In this document: in pieces, positions 1 to 6,269 of the stretch
How the letters are laid out: each line of letters begins with the position of its first letter
How positions within the stretch are numbered: the stretch's first letter is position 1
Source: an uncultured bacterium
GTDB taxonomy: Bacteria > UBA4055
DNA length: 7,973 nucleotides
NCBI GenBank assembly: GCA_937873545.1
Contig: CALMWI010000049.1
Location: 1-7,973, forward strand
Direction: 5' to 3'
The notes under the pieces: model-generated
The model's input: only the letters and a program-made list of their open reading frames with translations
Told to the model about the DNA's origin: nothing
Database searches by the model: none
Program-made: the position numbers and the translations under genes

Positions 1-1
1 A

Positions 2-634
2 AAAGGTGTTTCAAGCGATAATTTTTCCCTTGTCACCCAGTCTGACCCGATACATATAGCAGGCGACTTTTACATAAAAGATCTGGAAAATTTGAATACA
101 AAAATACAAGACGGTTACTCAGATTTGCAGGTCGAAGCCCCGACAAGAGCGATGCTCGCCGAATTGTACGACACAATGGTTAAAGTTAGGCCTGATGCAC
201 ATATGGCGCTTATGTCATGTATCGACCCAAAGAGCTCAGAAAATTCAGGCAGGGAGAACTCGTTTACGATCGATAGTGAAGACAGATTATTTTTGAATAC
301 AGTACTACTTTCACTTGTAGGCGGGATTTCAACTCCGGGCGGAGTTGGCACAAGCACAAACAGCGATCTCGCTTTCTTTAACATTGGAGCGCATATAACT
401 CTTACTACTCAGGATGACACTGAGGGGGGCGAGAGCGCAAAATATCCTCTAAACCTTGTGCAGGACGGAAGGTATGAGGTATATGACGACGAAGAGATTC
501 CTCCTGGCATGGGAATATCTCCAGATACCATTGAATCTGAAACAATTGTAGGTCTCAATAAAAAATACAGATGGTCAAAACAGACATCGAACGACTGGGT
601 AACTTTAGTATATCCATGGAAATCGACTAATTAA
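2..634 (+). CDS. 3' part of an unrecognised protein (5' end outside window)
   Basis: The reading frame is open from the first full codon at position 2 to a TAA stop at 632-634, giving at least 210 residues. A TTG at 92 lies in this frame, but there is no reason to start there: it has no Shine-Dalgarno sequence and the frame is open upstream of it, so the gene almost certainly begins before the window. I do not recognise the family. The visible part is hydrophilic and acidic, with no membrane segment, one cysteine and no cofactor motif. It has a Gly/Thr/Ser-rich stretch near residues 100-120 of the visible part (GGISTPGGVGTSTNSD) and a Tyr/Asp/Glu-rich stretch (YEVYDDEEIPPGMG). The final residues (WVTLVYPWK) look like a closing beta strand. 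This would suit an extracytoplasmic beta-rich or pilin-related protein, but that is a guess. It converges with the secreted-protein gene on the other strand and shares its terminator. Confidence 0.7.
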   Translation, partial: KGVSSDNFSLVTQSDPIHIAGDFYIKDLENLNTKIQDGYSDLQVEAPTRAMLAELYDTMVKVRPDAHMALMSCIDPKSSENSGRENSFTIDSEDRLFLNTVLLSLVGGISTPGGVGTSTNSDLAFFNIGAHITLTTQDDTEGGESAKYPLNLVQDGRYEVYDDEEIPPGMGISPDTIESETIVGLNKKYRWSKQTSNDWVTLVYPWKSTN

Positions 635-643
635 GAAACGCTC

Positions 644-675
644 AAAAAAAAACCCCGAAATCGGGGTTTTTTTTT
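644..675. terminator. Bidirectional intrinsic terminator between convergent genes
   Basis: The 7-bp inverted repeat AACCCCG (651-657) / CGGGGTT (662-668) has an AAAT loop. It is flanked by an A run on the left (644-652) and a T run on the right (667-675), so the RNA from either strand has a GC-rich hairpin followed by a U tract. It lies 9 bp after the plus-strand stop at 634. It also overlaps the TAA stop of the minus-strand gene (674-676), so it can terminate both. Confidence 0.9.
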
Positions 676-2836
676 ATTCATCTGTAGCCGTAACTTTATA
701 GAATTTTTTACTATTCACAACCGGTATCCGCCATGTTGTGCCTGTCAAATTACCGCCGTTATCAATTGCATAAGTGCCATACGGAATAGAAGAAGAATAT
801 ACAATATATCCTGTGGCATGTGGGACAGAGCTCCATGATAAAACCAGATCCGCTCCGGAAATGCTTGTTGTTAAATTAGCCGGTGTAGCCAAAGTATAAA
901 CTTCAAAAGCCAAAGGTAATAAAACCAAAGGCGTATCAGGGTCATTTGATGAAATCTGTAGATCAGCGTAAAACTTTCCGGGTTCTTCAATTGCGCTTGA
1001 GTTGAATTCCAGATTCAATATGTCGCTGCTTCCTGCAAGAATAGATCCGTCAGACGGTGTGACGGTTATCCATTTAGGGATGAATCTGAACCTTAATGCC
1101 AGTCCGTTTTCAATATAATTAGTGTTATATGATACTGTAAGCCCGTCGCTGCCGTCTGAGTTCTGGATTCCGACTGTACAAGTATTTTTCGGACCATTTA
1201 TCTCTTTATACTGATAGACTATCTCTCCGGTCTCGTAAATAATAATTTCGAAAGTGTTGGTATAAGCGGTACCAAAATTTCTGATATTGTTGTATTGGAC
1301 AATAAATCTTTTGTTTACTGTATCGGCAAAGTAGTAAACGGTACCACCGAGAGCAGGGTTCAAATCTGTCCAGTACGCCGCAAGAAGATTGAAGGGCGCG
1401 CTAATATTTGGTAAGCTGTAGTGTATGTAATATGATGTGGGAAATGTAAAGGACAGATAGCCGTTAGCGAAAATGTTTATTGTGTTAAAAGAATTCCCGT
1501 AGAAATTGTAATTAAAACCTAACTGAATCCCTGAAATTACAGTTTCATCTGTCATAACCAAAGCCGTTCCGGTTGTTGAAATCTCTATCCATTCGTATGC
1601 CGGCCCGTCCGGTTCATTTGAGTCCTTCCAATAATAGTTATAATTATCCGGTCCTCCGCTTCCTTTTTCGATAAGCTTTGTATCTGAATAATTGATTGAT
1701 GATGAAAAGTCCAAAATACCTAAAGAAGAATTGTAAACTGTAACTGAATCAGAGTAGGTTGTTCCAATATAAGCTTTGGCGAATAAAGTGTCTGTCTGCG
1801 ACAAAGAAATATCCGGATAAACGCCTGTGCCTGAAACGGCAATATATTTGATCGAGTCCTGAGTGTCTGATGAGCTTATTACGATGTTGCCGTTGTATGA
1901 TGTTGAGGCGGAAGGTGCAAAAACAAGGTCATAAGTAATGCTTGAATTCGGGTTGATCTCAAAAGGCAGGATGTTTTTATCAAGATATTTATATATATCC
2001 AGTTGTTTTGACGATTCGGAAACTTCGTAACCGGACATTGTAGCAATTTCTCCTGTTAAAATTTCCGAAGAATGAATATTGGAAATTGTAAAGGATTTGG
2101 TCAATGTTTTTCCAACCGTGATATTTCCGTAAGATAATGAAGCTGTTGAAAGTGAAATGGTACCGTCATAAGTAATTGAGCTCCGGTAAAATTTTAGGGA
2201 AAGATTGTTTTTAAGGTAAGGACTGTTGTAAGCGACCTGAAGGCCGGTCGTTTCTTCAGGATTTTCTATGCCGACCATGCAAAAATCCAGCGTTCCGTTC
2301 ATACTTTTATATTGAAAAAACACTTCATTTCTGGAATTTAGTATGATTTGAAAAGTGTTTCCGTTCGACTCTCCATATAAAGGTACATTGTCGAACTGGA
2401 TTATAAAATTGCCGTTAGCAGAATCGTAATGGTAGTATATTTCCCCCAGTGTTCCAGGATCCAGATCTGTAAAAAAAGGTGCAAGATAAGCACTGGGATC
2501 CCTTGGATTCGGTATAGGATACTGATGGTCGCACTCCACATAATCTGAAGTAAATGATATATATCCGTTTGAGGTTATATAAAGAGAATCAAAGACAGTG
2601 CCGTAGAAATCAAAATCAAATCCAATCGGTACTTGTAATGATTCTTCATCACCTAAATGTAATGGTGTTCCCAACGATGAGATTTCAACCCAGCTGTAAT
2701 CAGGACCATCAATCTCGTCAGAATCTTTCCAGTAGTATCCACCTGAATCAGGGCCGCCAAGGTTTTTATCCGTCTGACCCTGAAGAATTCCGATCATTAG
2801 AAATAGTACAAGAGCAAAAATTATTAGCCTCTTCAT
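674..2836 (-). CDS. Secreted multidomain protein: two nidogen-like repeats, HYDIN/ASH-like Ig segments, FN3-like C-terminus
   Basis: This 720-aa protein has a type-I signal peptide (Lys2-Arg3, then a hydrophobic core to about residue 19) and should be exported. Residues 27-217 and 394-584 are two copies of one domain of identical length. Each opens GGPD...YYWKDS-E--GP-Y-W-EI, then shows FY...N-Y-SF, a T-DL-P element, YY...FI-Q--N, a TF--I strand, QYK, and a conserved Cys (C186, C553) before VGI-N. This layout resembles nidogen-like (NIDO) extracellular domains. Residues about 222-340 look like a HYDIN/ASH-type Ig domain (FTISN...VSGTG), with a shorter one at 342-392 and another at 588-645. 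Residues 650-718 look like FN3 (LSWSSVPHATGYIVY...FYKVTA). The start at 2836 is chosen over an upstream ATG at 2875 because it has both a strong ribosome site and the signal peptide. No catalytic motif is visible, and the protein ends in FN3 without a recognisable sorting domain. A surface or extracellular-matrix binding role is an inference. Confidence 0.9.
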   Translation of the reverse strand: MKRLIIFALVLFLMIGILQGQTDKNLGGPDSGGYYWKDSDEIDGPDYSWVEISSLGTPLHLGDEESLQVPIGFDFDFYGTVFDSLYITSNGYISFTSDYVECDHQYPIPNPRDPSAYLAPFFTDLDPGTLGEIYYHYDSANGNFIIQFDNVPLYGESNGNTFQIILNSRNEVFFQYKSMNGTLDFCMVGIENPEETTGLQVAYNSPYLKNNLSLKFYRSSITYDGTISLSTASLSYGNITVGKTLTKSFTISNIHSSEILTGEIATMSGYEVSESSKQLDIYKYLDKNILPFEINPNSSITYDLVFAPSASTSYNGNIVISSSDTQDSIKYIAVSGTGVYPDISLSQTDTLFAKAYIGTTYSDSVTVYNSSLGILDFSSSINYSDTKLIEKGSGGPDNYNYYWKDSNEPDGPAYEWIEISTTGTALVMTDETVISGIQLGFNYNFYGNSFNTINIFANGYLSFTFPTSYYIHYSLPNISAPFNLLAAYWTDLNPALGGTVYYFADTVNKRFIVQYNNIRNFGTAYTNTFEIIIYETGEIVYQYKEINGPKNTCTVGIQNSDGSDGLTVSYNTNYIENGLALRFRFIPKWITVTPSDGSILAGSSDILNLEFNSSAIEEPGKFYADLQISSNDPDTPLVLLPLAFEVYTLATPANLTTSISGADLVLSWSSVPHATGYIVYSSSIPYGTYAIDNGGNLTGTTWRIPVVNSKKFYKVTATDE

Positions 2837-2844
2837 GATCAATA

Positions 2845-2850
2845 CCTCCC
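2845..2850 (-). promoter_or_regulatory. Shine-Dalgarno sequence fixing the start of the secreted protein
   Basis: On the minus strand GGGAGG lies 8 nt before the ATG at 2836. The longer frame starting at 2875 would put this site inside the coding region and place 13 non-signal residues ahead of the signal peptide, so 2836 is the supported start. Confidence 0.85.
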
Positions 2851-2895
2851 AGATTTCTATATTGATTGTAACCAAGTTTCTACCAAACTAATGAC

Positions 2896-2924
2896 AAAAT
2901 AATAAAAATTTATACACAAGTCAA
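2896..2924 (-). promoter_or_regulatory. Candidate sigma-70-type promoter of the secreted-protein gene
   Basis: On the minus strand TTGACT (2924-2919) and TATTTT (2901-2896) are separated by 17 bp. This would give an mRNA leader of roughly 50 nt before the ATG at 2836. The layout and the TATTTT -10 match the promoter seen ahead of the formate dehydrogenase operon. If the host used a Bacteroidota-type sigma factor, different boxes would be expected, so this call is moderate. Confidence 0.5.
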
Positions 2925-2961
2925 TGTTAAATATGCGCTTCGAGAAAACTATAAAAATGGA

Positions 2962-2990
2962 TTGCAGAAATATTGAAATATTGTTAAATT
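2962..2990 (+). promoter_or_regulatory. Weak candidate promoter of the lipoprotein gene
   Basis: TTGCAG (2962-2967) and TAAATT (2985-2990) are separated by 17 bp and lie 35 bp before the ATG at 3025. Both boxes deviate from consensus and the area is AT-rich, so chance matches are likely. The divergent arrangement of the two genes does require a plus-strand promoter somewhere between 2837 and 3024, unless transcription comes from further away. Confidence 0.3.
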
Positions 2991-3024
2991 CTCGGAAAGA
3001 GACTTAAACAAAAGAGAGGTATTT

Positions 3025-4356
3025 ATGAAAAAATTAAGCTTAGTTCTAATGCTGGCAACGATGGCGGCGATTTATATCGCAGGATGTTCAGACGACGATA
3101 AAGACAAACCCTCTGCTCCAGTACCGGACACGATACTGAAAGTTATTGTTAAAGGAAAAGTCAACATGGATACGGTTCCGGATACGATAGATGTATCGAA
3201 CTCAAATGTCGTTGTTTACGATGCAGAAACAAATCAGTCCGTTATAAGAGATCTGACAAACTCTGAAGGAGCATGCTATTTCGAGCTTGAGGAGGGAAAT
3301 TATTATCTCGAAGTTACCGCACAGGGATTCGATCCGTCACCAGCTCCCAATGTTACAGCAATCCCCTTCTTCGTTACTTATCAGGACACTACAGCTCAGG
3401 TCAGATTTCTTAATGAAAATCCGTTGGCCGGCGCGGGATACATTGAGGGTAAAATAGAGCCTGCCGTAAATAATATTCTGGTAATAGCTGAAAACACTGC
3501 GGACCTGAGCAGATATTCAGGAGTTTCAGGACCGGACGGATATTTTGTAGTATATAACTTACCGCTCGGAAACTACAATATCGAAGCTTTTAAGGCGGGA
3601 TACAAACAAAGCGCGGCTGTTTCTTCGACAATAAACGCGGGCACCCCGAGTGATTCTGTAGCTGTTCTTGTCGAAAAATATGCAGGTTCCAGTCTGTCCG
3701 GAAGTATTTCATTCCTTGCGACAAGCGACTCGCTCGATGTTGATGTAGTTTTAAGAGATCCGGTTACAAAAGCGGTAATACCCGGATTAAGAACTCGAGA
3801 ATTGTCTTCTAATTACAGCCTTGACAGCATTCCTGACGGAGAATTTCTTGCATGGGCATCATTTGAGAATGACGGTTATGTACTTGACCCTGACTGGATA
3901 TTTAAAAATCCGGAGGGTTTAAATCTTACTTTTCCTGCCGATAATGATACAACTCTCAATTTTAGTGTCACAGGTTCTGTAAAAATTGTATCTCCTACAA
4001 ATCCGGCTGATTCAATATATGCATTTATGGCAGATTATGCTACTCCAACATTCAGCTGGGAAGCTTACTCATCGGCAAAAGAATACATTATCGAAGTAAA
4101 GGACATAAACGGAAACATAGTATGGGGCGGATTTGACACAAGCGGTGTTGTAAGGCATCAGCAGATACTGAAGGAAAACTTGAGCATTCAGTATAATTAT
4201 GACGGCTCAGCTGTCGCTAATCTCGTTCCCGGAGAAATCTATCAGTGGAAGATCTATGCCGATGACGATACTGCATTAAATGTCCAGACACTGATCTCTT
4301 CTTCAGAAGACCTCCGCGGACTATTTCAGGTGCCGCTGCCTGCAGTAAAAAAATAA
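3025..4356 (+). CDS. Lipoprotein with carboxypeptidase-regulatory-like domains
   Basis: This 443-aa protein starts at the ATG at 3025, 5 nt after GAGAGG. Residues 1-21 form a lipoprotein signal peptide: Lys2-Lys3, a hydrophobic core and the lipobox I-A-G-C with Cys21 as the acylated residue. The mature end reads C-S-D-D-D-K-D-K, a Ser plus acidic run that resembles the surface-export signal described for Bacteroidota lipoproteins, so the protein may face outward. Residues about 38-128, 138-216 and 220-316 look like three carboxypeptidase-regulatory-like or PEGA-type beta sandwiches. The middle one is clearest (SGPDGYFVVYNLPLGNYNI...AGYK), and the first carries NSEGACYFELEEGNYYLEV. Residues about 318-436 look FN3-like (PTFSWEAYSSAKEYIIEV...YQWKIYA). 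No enzyme motif is visible, so a binding or scaffold role is likely but unproven. It is transcribed alone: a terminator follows and a separate promoter drives the next genes. Confidence 0.9.
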   Translation: MKKLSLVLMLATMAAIYIAGCSDDDKDKPSAPVPDTILKVIVKGKVNMDTVPDTIDVSNSNVVVYDAETNQSVIRDLTNSEGACYFELEEGNYYLEVTAQGFDPSPAPNVTAIPFFVTYQDTTAQVRFLNENPLAGAGYIEGKIEPAVNNILVIAENTADLSRYSGVSGPDGYFVVYNLPLGNYNIEAFKAGYKQSAAVSSTINAGTPSDSVAVLVEKYAGSSLSGSISFLATSDSLDVDVVLRDPVTKAVIPGLRTRELSSNYSLDSIPDGEFLAWASFENDGYVLDPDWIFKNPEGLNLTFPADNDTTLNFSVTGSVKIVSPTNPADSIYAFMADYATPTFSWEAYSSAKEYIIEVKDINGNIVWGGFDTSGVVRHQQILKENLSIQYNYDGSAVANLVPGEIYQWKIYADDDTALNVQTLISSSEDLRGLFQVPLPAVKK

Positions 4357-4372
4357 TCTAAAACTGTGATAC

Positions 4373-4400
4373 AAAAACCCGATATGAGTCGGGTTTTTTT
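4373..4400 (+). terminator. Intrinsic terminator after the lipoprotein gene
   Basis: The 10-bp perfect stem AAAAACCCGA (4373-4382) / TCGGGTTTTT (4389-4398) has a TATGAG loop and a T run to 4400. It begins 17 bp after the TAA at 4354-4356. It separates the lipoprotein transcript from the formate dehydrogenase operon. Confidence 0.92.
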
Positions 4401-4424
4401 ATTTTAAAGATATAAATTTTAGAA

Positions 4425-4453
4425 TTGACAAATATGTTTTAATAAGATATTTT
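4425..4453 (+). promoter_or_regulatory. Near-consensus promoter of the formate dehydrogenase operon
   Basis: A perfect -35 TTGACA (4425-4430) is followed after exactly 17 bp by TATTTT (4448-4453). Transcription would start near 4460, leaving a leader of about 60 nt. The promoter lies directly after the terminator of the previous gene, where an operon promoter is needed. Confidence 0.65.
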
Positions 4454-4496
4454 TCAACCGATTAATGTATATGTTAAAGATTTCACAGTTAAAATA

Positions 4497-4506
4497 GATA
4501 ATTATC
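4497..4506. promoter_or_regulatory. Short palindrome in the operon leader, possible operator
   Basis: GATAATTATC is a perfect 10-bp palindrome just before the ribosome binding site (4511-4517). It shares the GATAAT/ATTATC halves of Fur-type boxes, but the halves overlap and the full 19-bp site is absent. In such AT-rich DNA it may be chance. Confidence 0.2.
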
Positions 4507-4520
4507 ATAAAGGGAGAGCA

Positions 4521-6251
4521 ATGATGCTTGAACAGAAAATAATGGACAGGATACAGAAACTCAAGGACAGATATCCCAGAAAAGAGTCTGCCCTGATGCC
4601 GGCGCTTATGCTTGCACAGAAGGCGAACGGGAATTACCTGTCCGAAGACGATATGAACGAGATCGCAAAATTTGTGGGAGTAACATCCGGTAAAGCTTAC
4701 GGAGTGGCAACTTACTACACGATGTACAACACAAAAAAAGTCGGAAAGTATCATATTCAGATCGATACGAATATTCCCGCAACTCTAATGGGCGCGGTCA
4801 AAGTGCTTGACTTTGTAAAAAAAGAACTGGGTATAAATGCAGGCGAAACGACAAAGGACGGACTTTTTACACTTGATGAGGTCGAATGCCTAGCTTCATG
4901 CGGAACCTGCCCTGTGATCCAGGTCAATGATGTTTACTATGAAAATATGACTGCAGAGAAGACCAAAGCTCTTTTAGATTCGCTAAAAAAAGGCGTTATG
5001 CCGAAACCCGAAGAGCCTGTTTATTTCGGCGGTACCGAATGTAATGTTCTTCTCAAAAACAGAAGAGTAAAAAACTCAACTTCGATCGAAGTTTATAAAA
5101 AGAACGGCGGATATAAAGCTCTTGAAAAAGCGCTTACAATGGAACCTGCGGCAATTTTAAACGAAGTTAAAACTTCAGCGATAAGGGGAAGAGGCGGTGC
5201 CGGATTCCCGGCCGGGGTTAAATGGGGATTTCTTGCAAAAGGCACAGGCAAGCCGATCTATCTCGTATGCAACGCTGACGAAGGCGAACCGGGAACTTTC
5301 AAAGACAGACAGATCATGGAGTACGACCCTCATCTTCTTATCGAAGGAATGATAATTTCCGCAAAAGCAATAGGATCAAAACTCGGATTTATATATATCA
5401 GAGGAGAATTCGACTGGATAGCCGATATTCTCGATAAAGCCGTAGAAGAAGCAAAAGCCGACAAAAAAATGGGCGATTTCGACATAATAGTTCACAGAGG
5501 AGCAGGAGCCTATGTGTGCGGAGAAGAGACCGCACTGATAGAATCTATCGAAGGCAAAAGGGGACAGCCGAGGATGAAACCTCCTTTCCCTGCAGTTGCA
5601 GGCTTGTACGGATGCCCGACCATCGTGAACAACGTCGAAACTTTAGCGAGCGTACCGTTCATCATCGAGAAAGGCGCTGATGAATTCAAAAAATTCGGAT
5701 ATGAAAACAATACCGGTTTTAAGCTCTTCGGAGTAAGCGGATGCGTAAATAAGCCCGGAGTTTATGAGTATCCGATGGGAATTCCCTTCAAGAAGCTTCT
5801 AGAGGCTGCCGGCGGACCGAAAGGAAAACTTAAGGCTGTTATAGTAGGCGGTCTGTCCGTCCCTATCCTTAAAGCTGATGAGCTTGAAGGCCTTAACATG
5901 GATTATGACGCATGCATTAAAAAGGGAACAATGCTCGGTTCGGGCGGTGTGATGGTGATAAATGAAGAATTCTCAATACCTGAGATAGCTTACAGAACAA
6001 TTAAGTTCTATGCCCATGAAAGCTGCGGAAAATGTACACCTTGCAAAGAAGGTTCGTACACGATCGTGAAAATTCTCGGAAAACTTCTGAAAGGTCAGGC
6101 TACACAGGCTGATCTTGACAACATGGTAAGAATAATCGGATCGGTCAACGAAGCGGGATCGACACTGTGCCCAACCGGACAGGCTTTCGCAATGCCTATC
6201 AAAGCCATGTATGAAAAATTCAATGACGAATTCAAAAAATTACTAAAATAA
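4521..6251 (+). CDS. Fused NuoE-NuoF-type NAD(P)/FMN flavoprotein subunit of formate dehydrogenase
   Basis: This 576-aa protein is the diaphorase partner of FdhA, passing electrons between the formate dehydrogenase Fe-S chain and NAD(P) through FMN. Residues 1-158 are a complete NuoE/HydC-like domain (helical bundle, then thioredoxin-like fold). Residues about 175-576 are NuoF: the FMN/NAD region R-G-R-G-G-A-G-F-P (222-230), NADEGEPGTFKDR (251-263), GAGAYVCGEETAL (327-339), and the [4Fe-4S] ligands C502, C505, C508 and C550. The two are usually separate genes. The NuoE half is odd: of the four [2Fe-2S] cysteines only C123 and C127 remain, with Asp82 and Ala87 at the first two positions and an extra C130, so this cluster is probably absent or altered. 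The protein stops just after the NuoF cluster domain and lacks the C-terminal two-[4Fe-4S] ferredoxin extension of HydB-type bifurcating subunits. Two ATGs adjoin (4521, 4524). Spacing from GGAG (4513-4516) is 4 nt to the first and 7 nt to the second, so the second may be the true start. The next gene follows after 18 bp. Confidence 0.93.
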   Translation: MMLEQKIMDRIQKLKDRYPRKESALMPALMLAQKANGNYLSEDDMNEIAKFVGVTSGKAYGVATYYTMYNTKKVGKYHIQIDTNIPATLMGAVKVLDFVKKELGINAGETTKDGLFTLDEVECLASCGTCPVIQVNDVYYENMTAEKTKALLDSLKKGVMPKPEEPVYFGGTECNVLLKNRRVKNSTSIEVYKKNGGYKALEKALTMEPAAILNEVKTSAIRGRGGAGFPAGVKWGFLAKGTGKPIYLVCNADEGEPGTFKDRQIMEYDPHLLIEGMIISAKAIGSKLGFIYIRGEFDWIADILDKAVEEAKADKKMGDFDIIVHRGAGAYVCGEETALIESIEGKRGQPRMKPPFPAVAGLYGCPTIVNNVETLASVPFIIEKGADEFKKFGYENNTGFKLFGVSGCVNKPGVYEYPMGIPFKKLLEAAGGPKGKLKAVIVGGLSVPILKADELEGLNMDYDACIKKGTMLGSGGVMVINEEFSIPEIAYRTIKFYAHESCGKCTPCKEGSYTIVKILGKLLKGQATQADLDNMVRIIGSVNEAGSTLCPTGQAFAMPIKAMYEKFNDEFKKLLK

Positions 6252-6258
6252 ATTATCC

Positions 6259-6262
6259 GGAG
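6259..6262 (+). promoter_or_regulatory. Ribosome binding site of fdhA
   Basis: GGAG lies 7 nt before the ATG at 6270, inside the 18-bp gap after the NuoEF stop. It supports this start and translation of fdhA from the same message. Confidence 0.7.
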
Positions 6263-6269
6263 TGTCAGT

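Noticed and set aside
92..634. Complete 180-aa gene starting at TTG 92
   Set aside because: There is no ribosome binding site and the same frame is open upstream to position 2, so this is the 3' part of a longer gene.
650..718. Type IX secretion C-terminal sorting domain at the end of the secreted protein
   Set aside because: The C-terminus reads as an FN3-like domain ending FYKVTATDE, without the conserved glycine and lysine-rich motifs of T9SS sorting domains.
2554..2838. Plus-strand 94-codon frame opposite the secreted protein
   Set aside because: It lies entirely antisense to a well-supported gene, its composition is low-complexity (Gln/Arg/His-rich), and no ribosome site was seen. The short antisense frames at 115-384, 4419-4754, 5510-5710, 6095-6292, 6852-7088 and 7559-7792 were dropped for the same overlap reason.
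2837..2875. N-terminal extension of the secreted protein to an ATG at 2875
   Set aside because: It would bury a strong GGGAGG ribosome site in coding sequence and put 13 residues before a standard signal peptide.
4497..4506. GATAATTATC as a Fur box controlling the operon
   Set aside because: Only the overlapping half-sites are present, not a full 19-bp or 7-1-7 site, and the region is AT-rich. It is kept only as a low-confidence palindrome.
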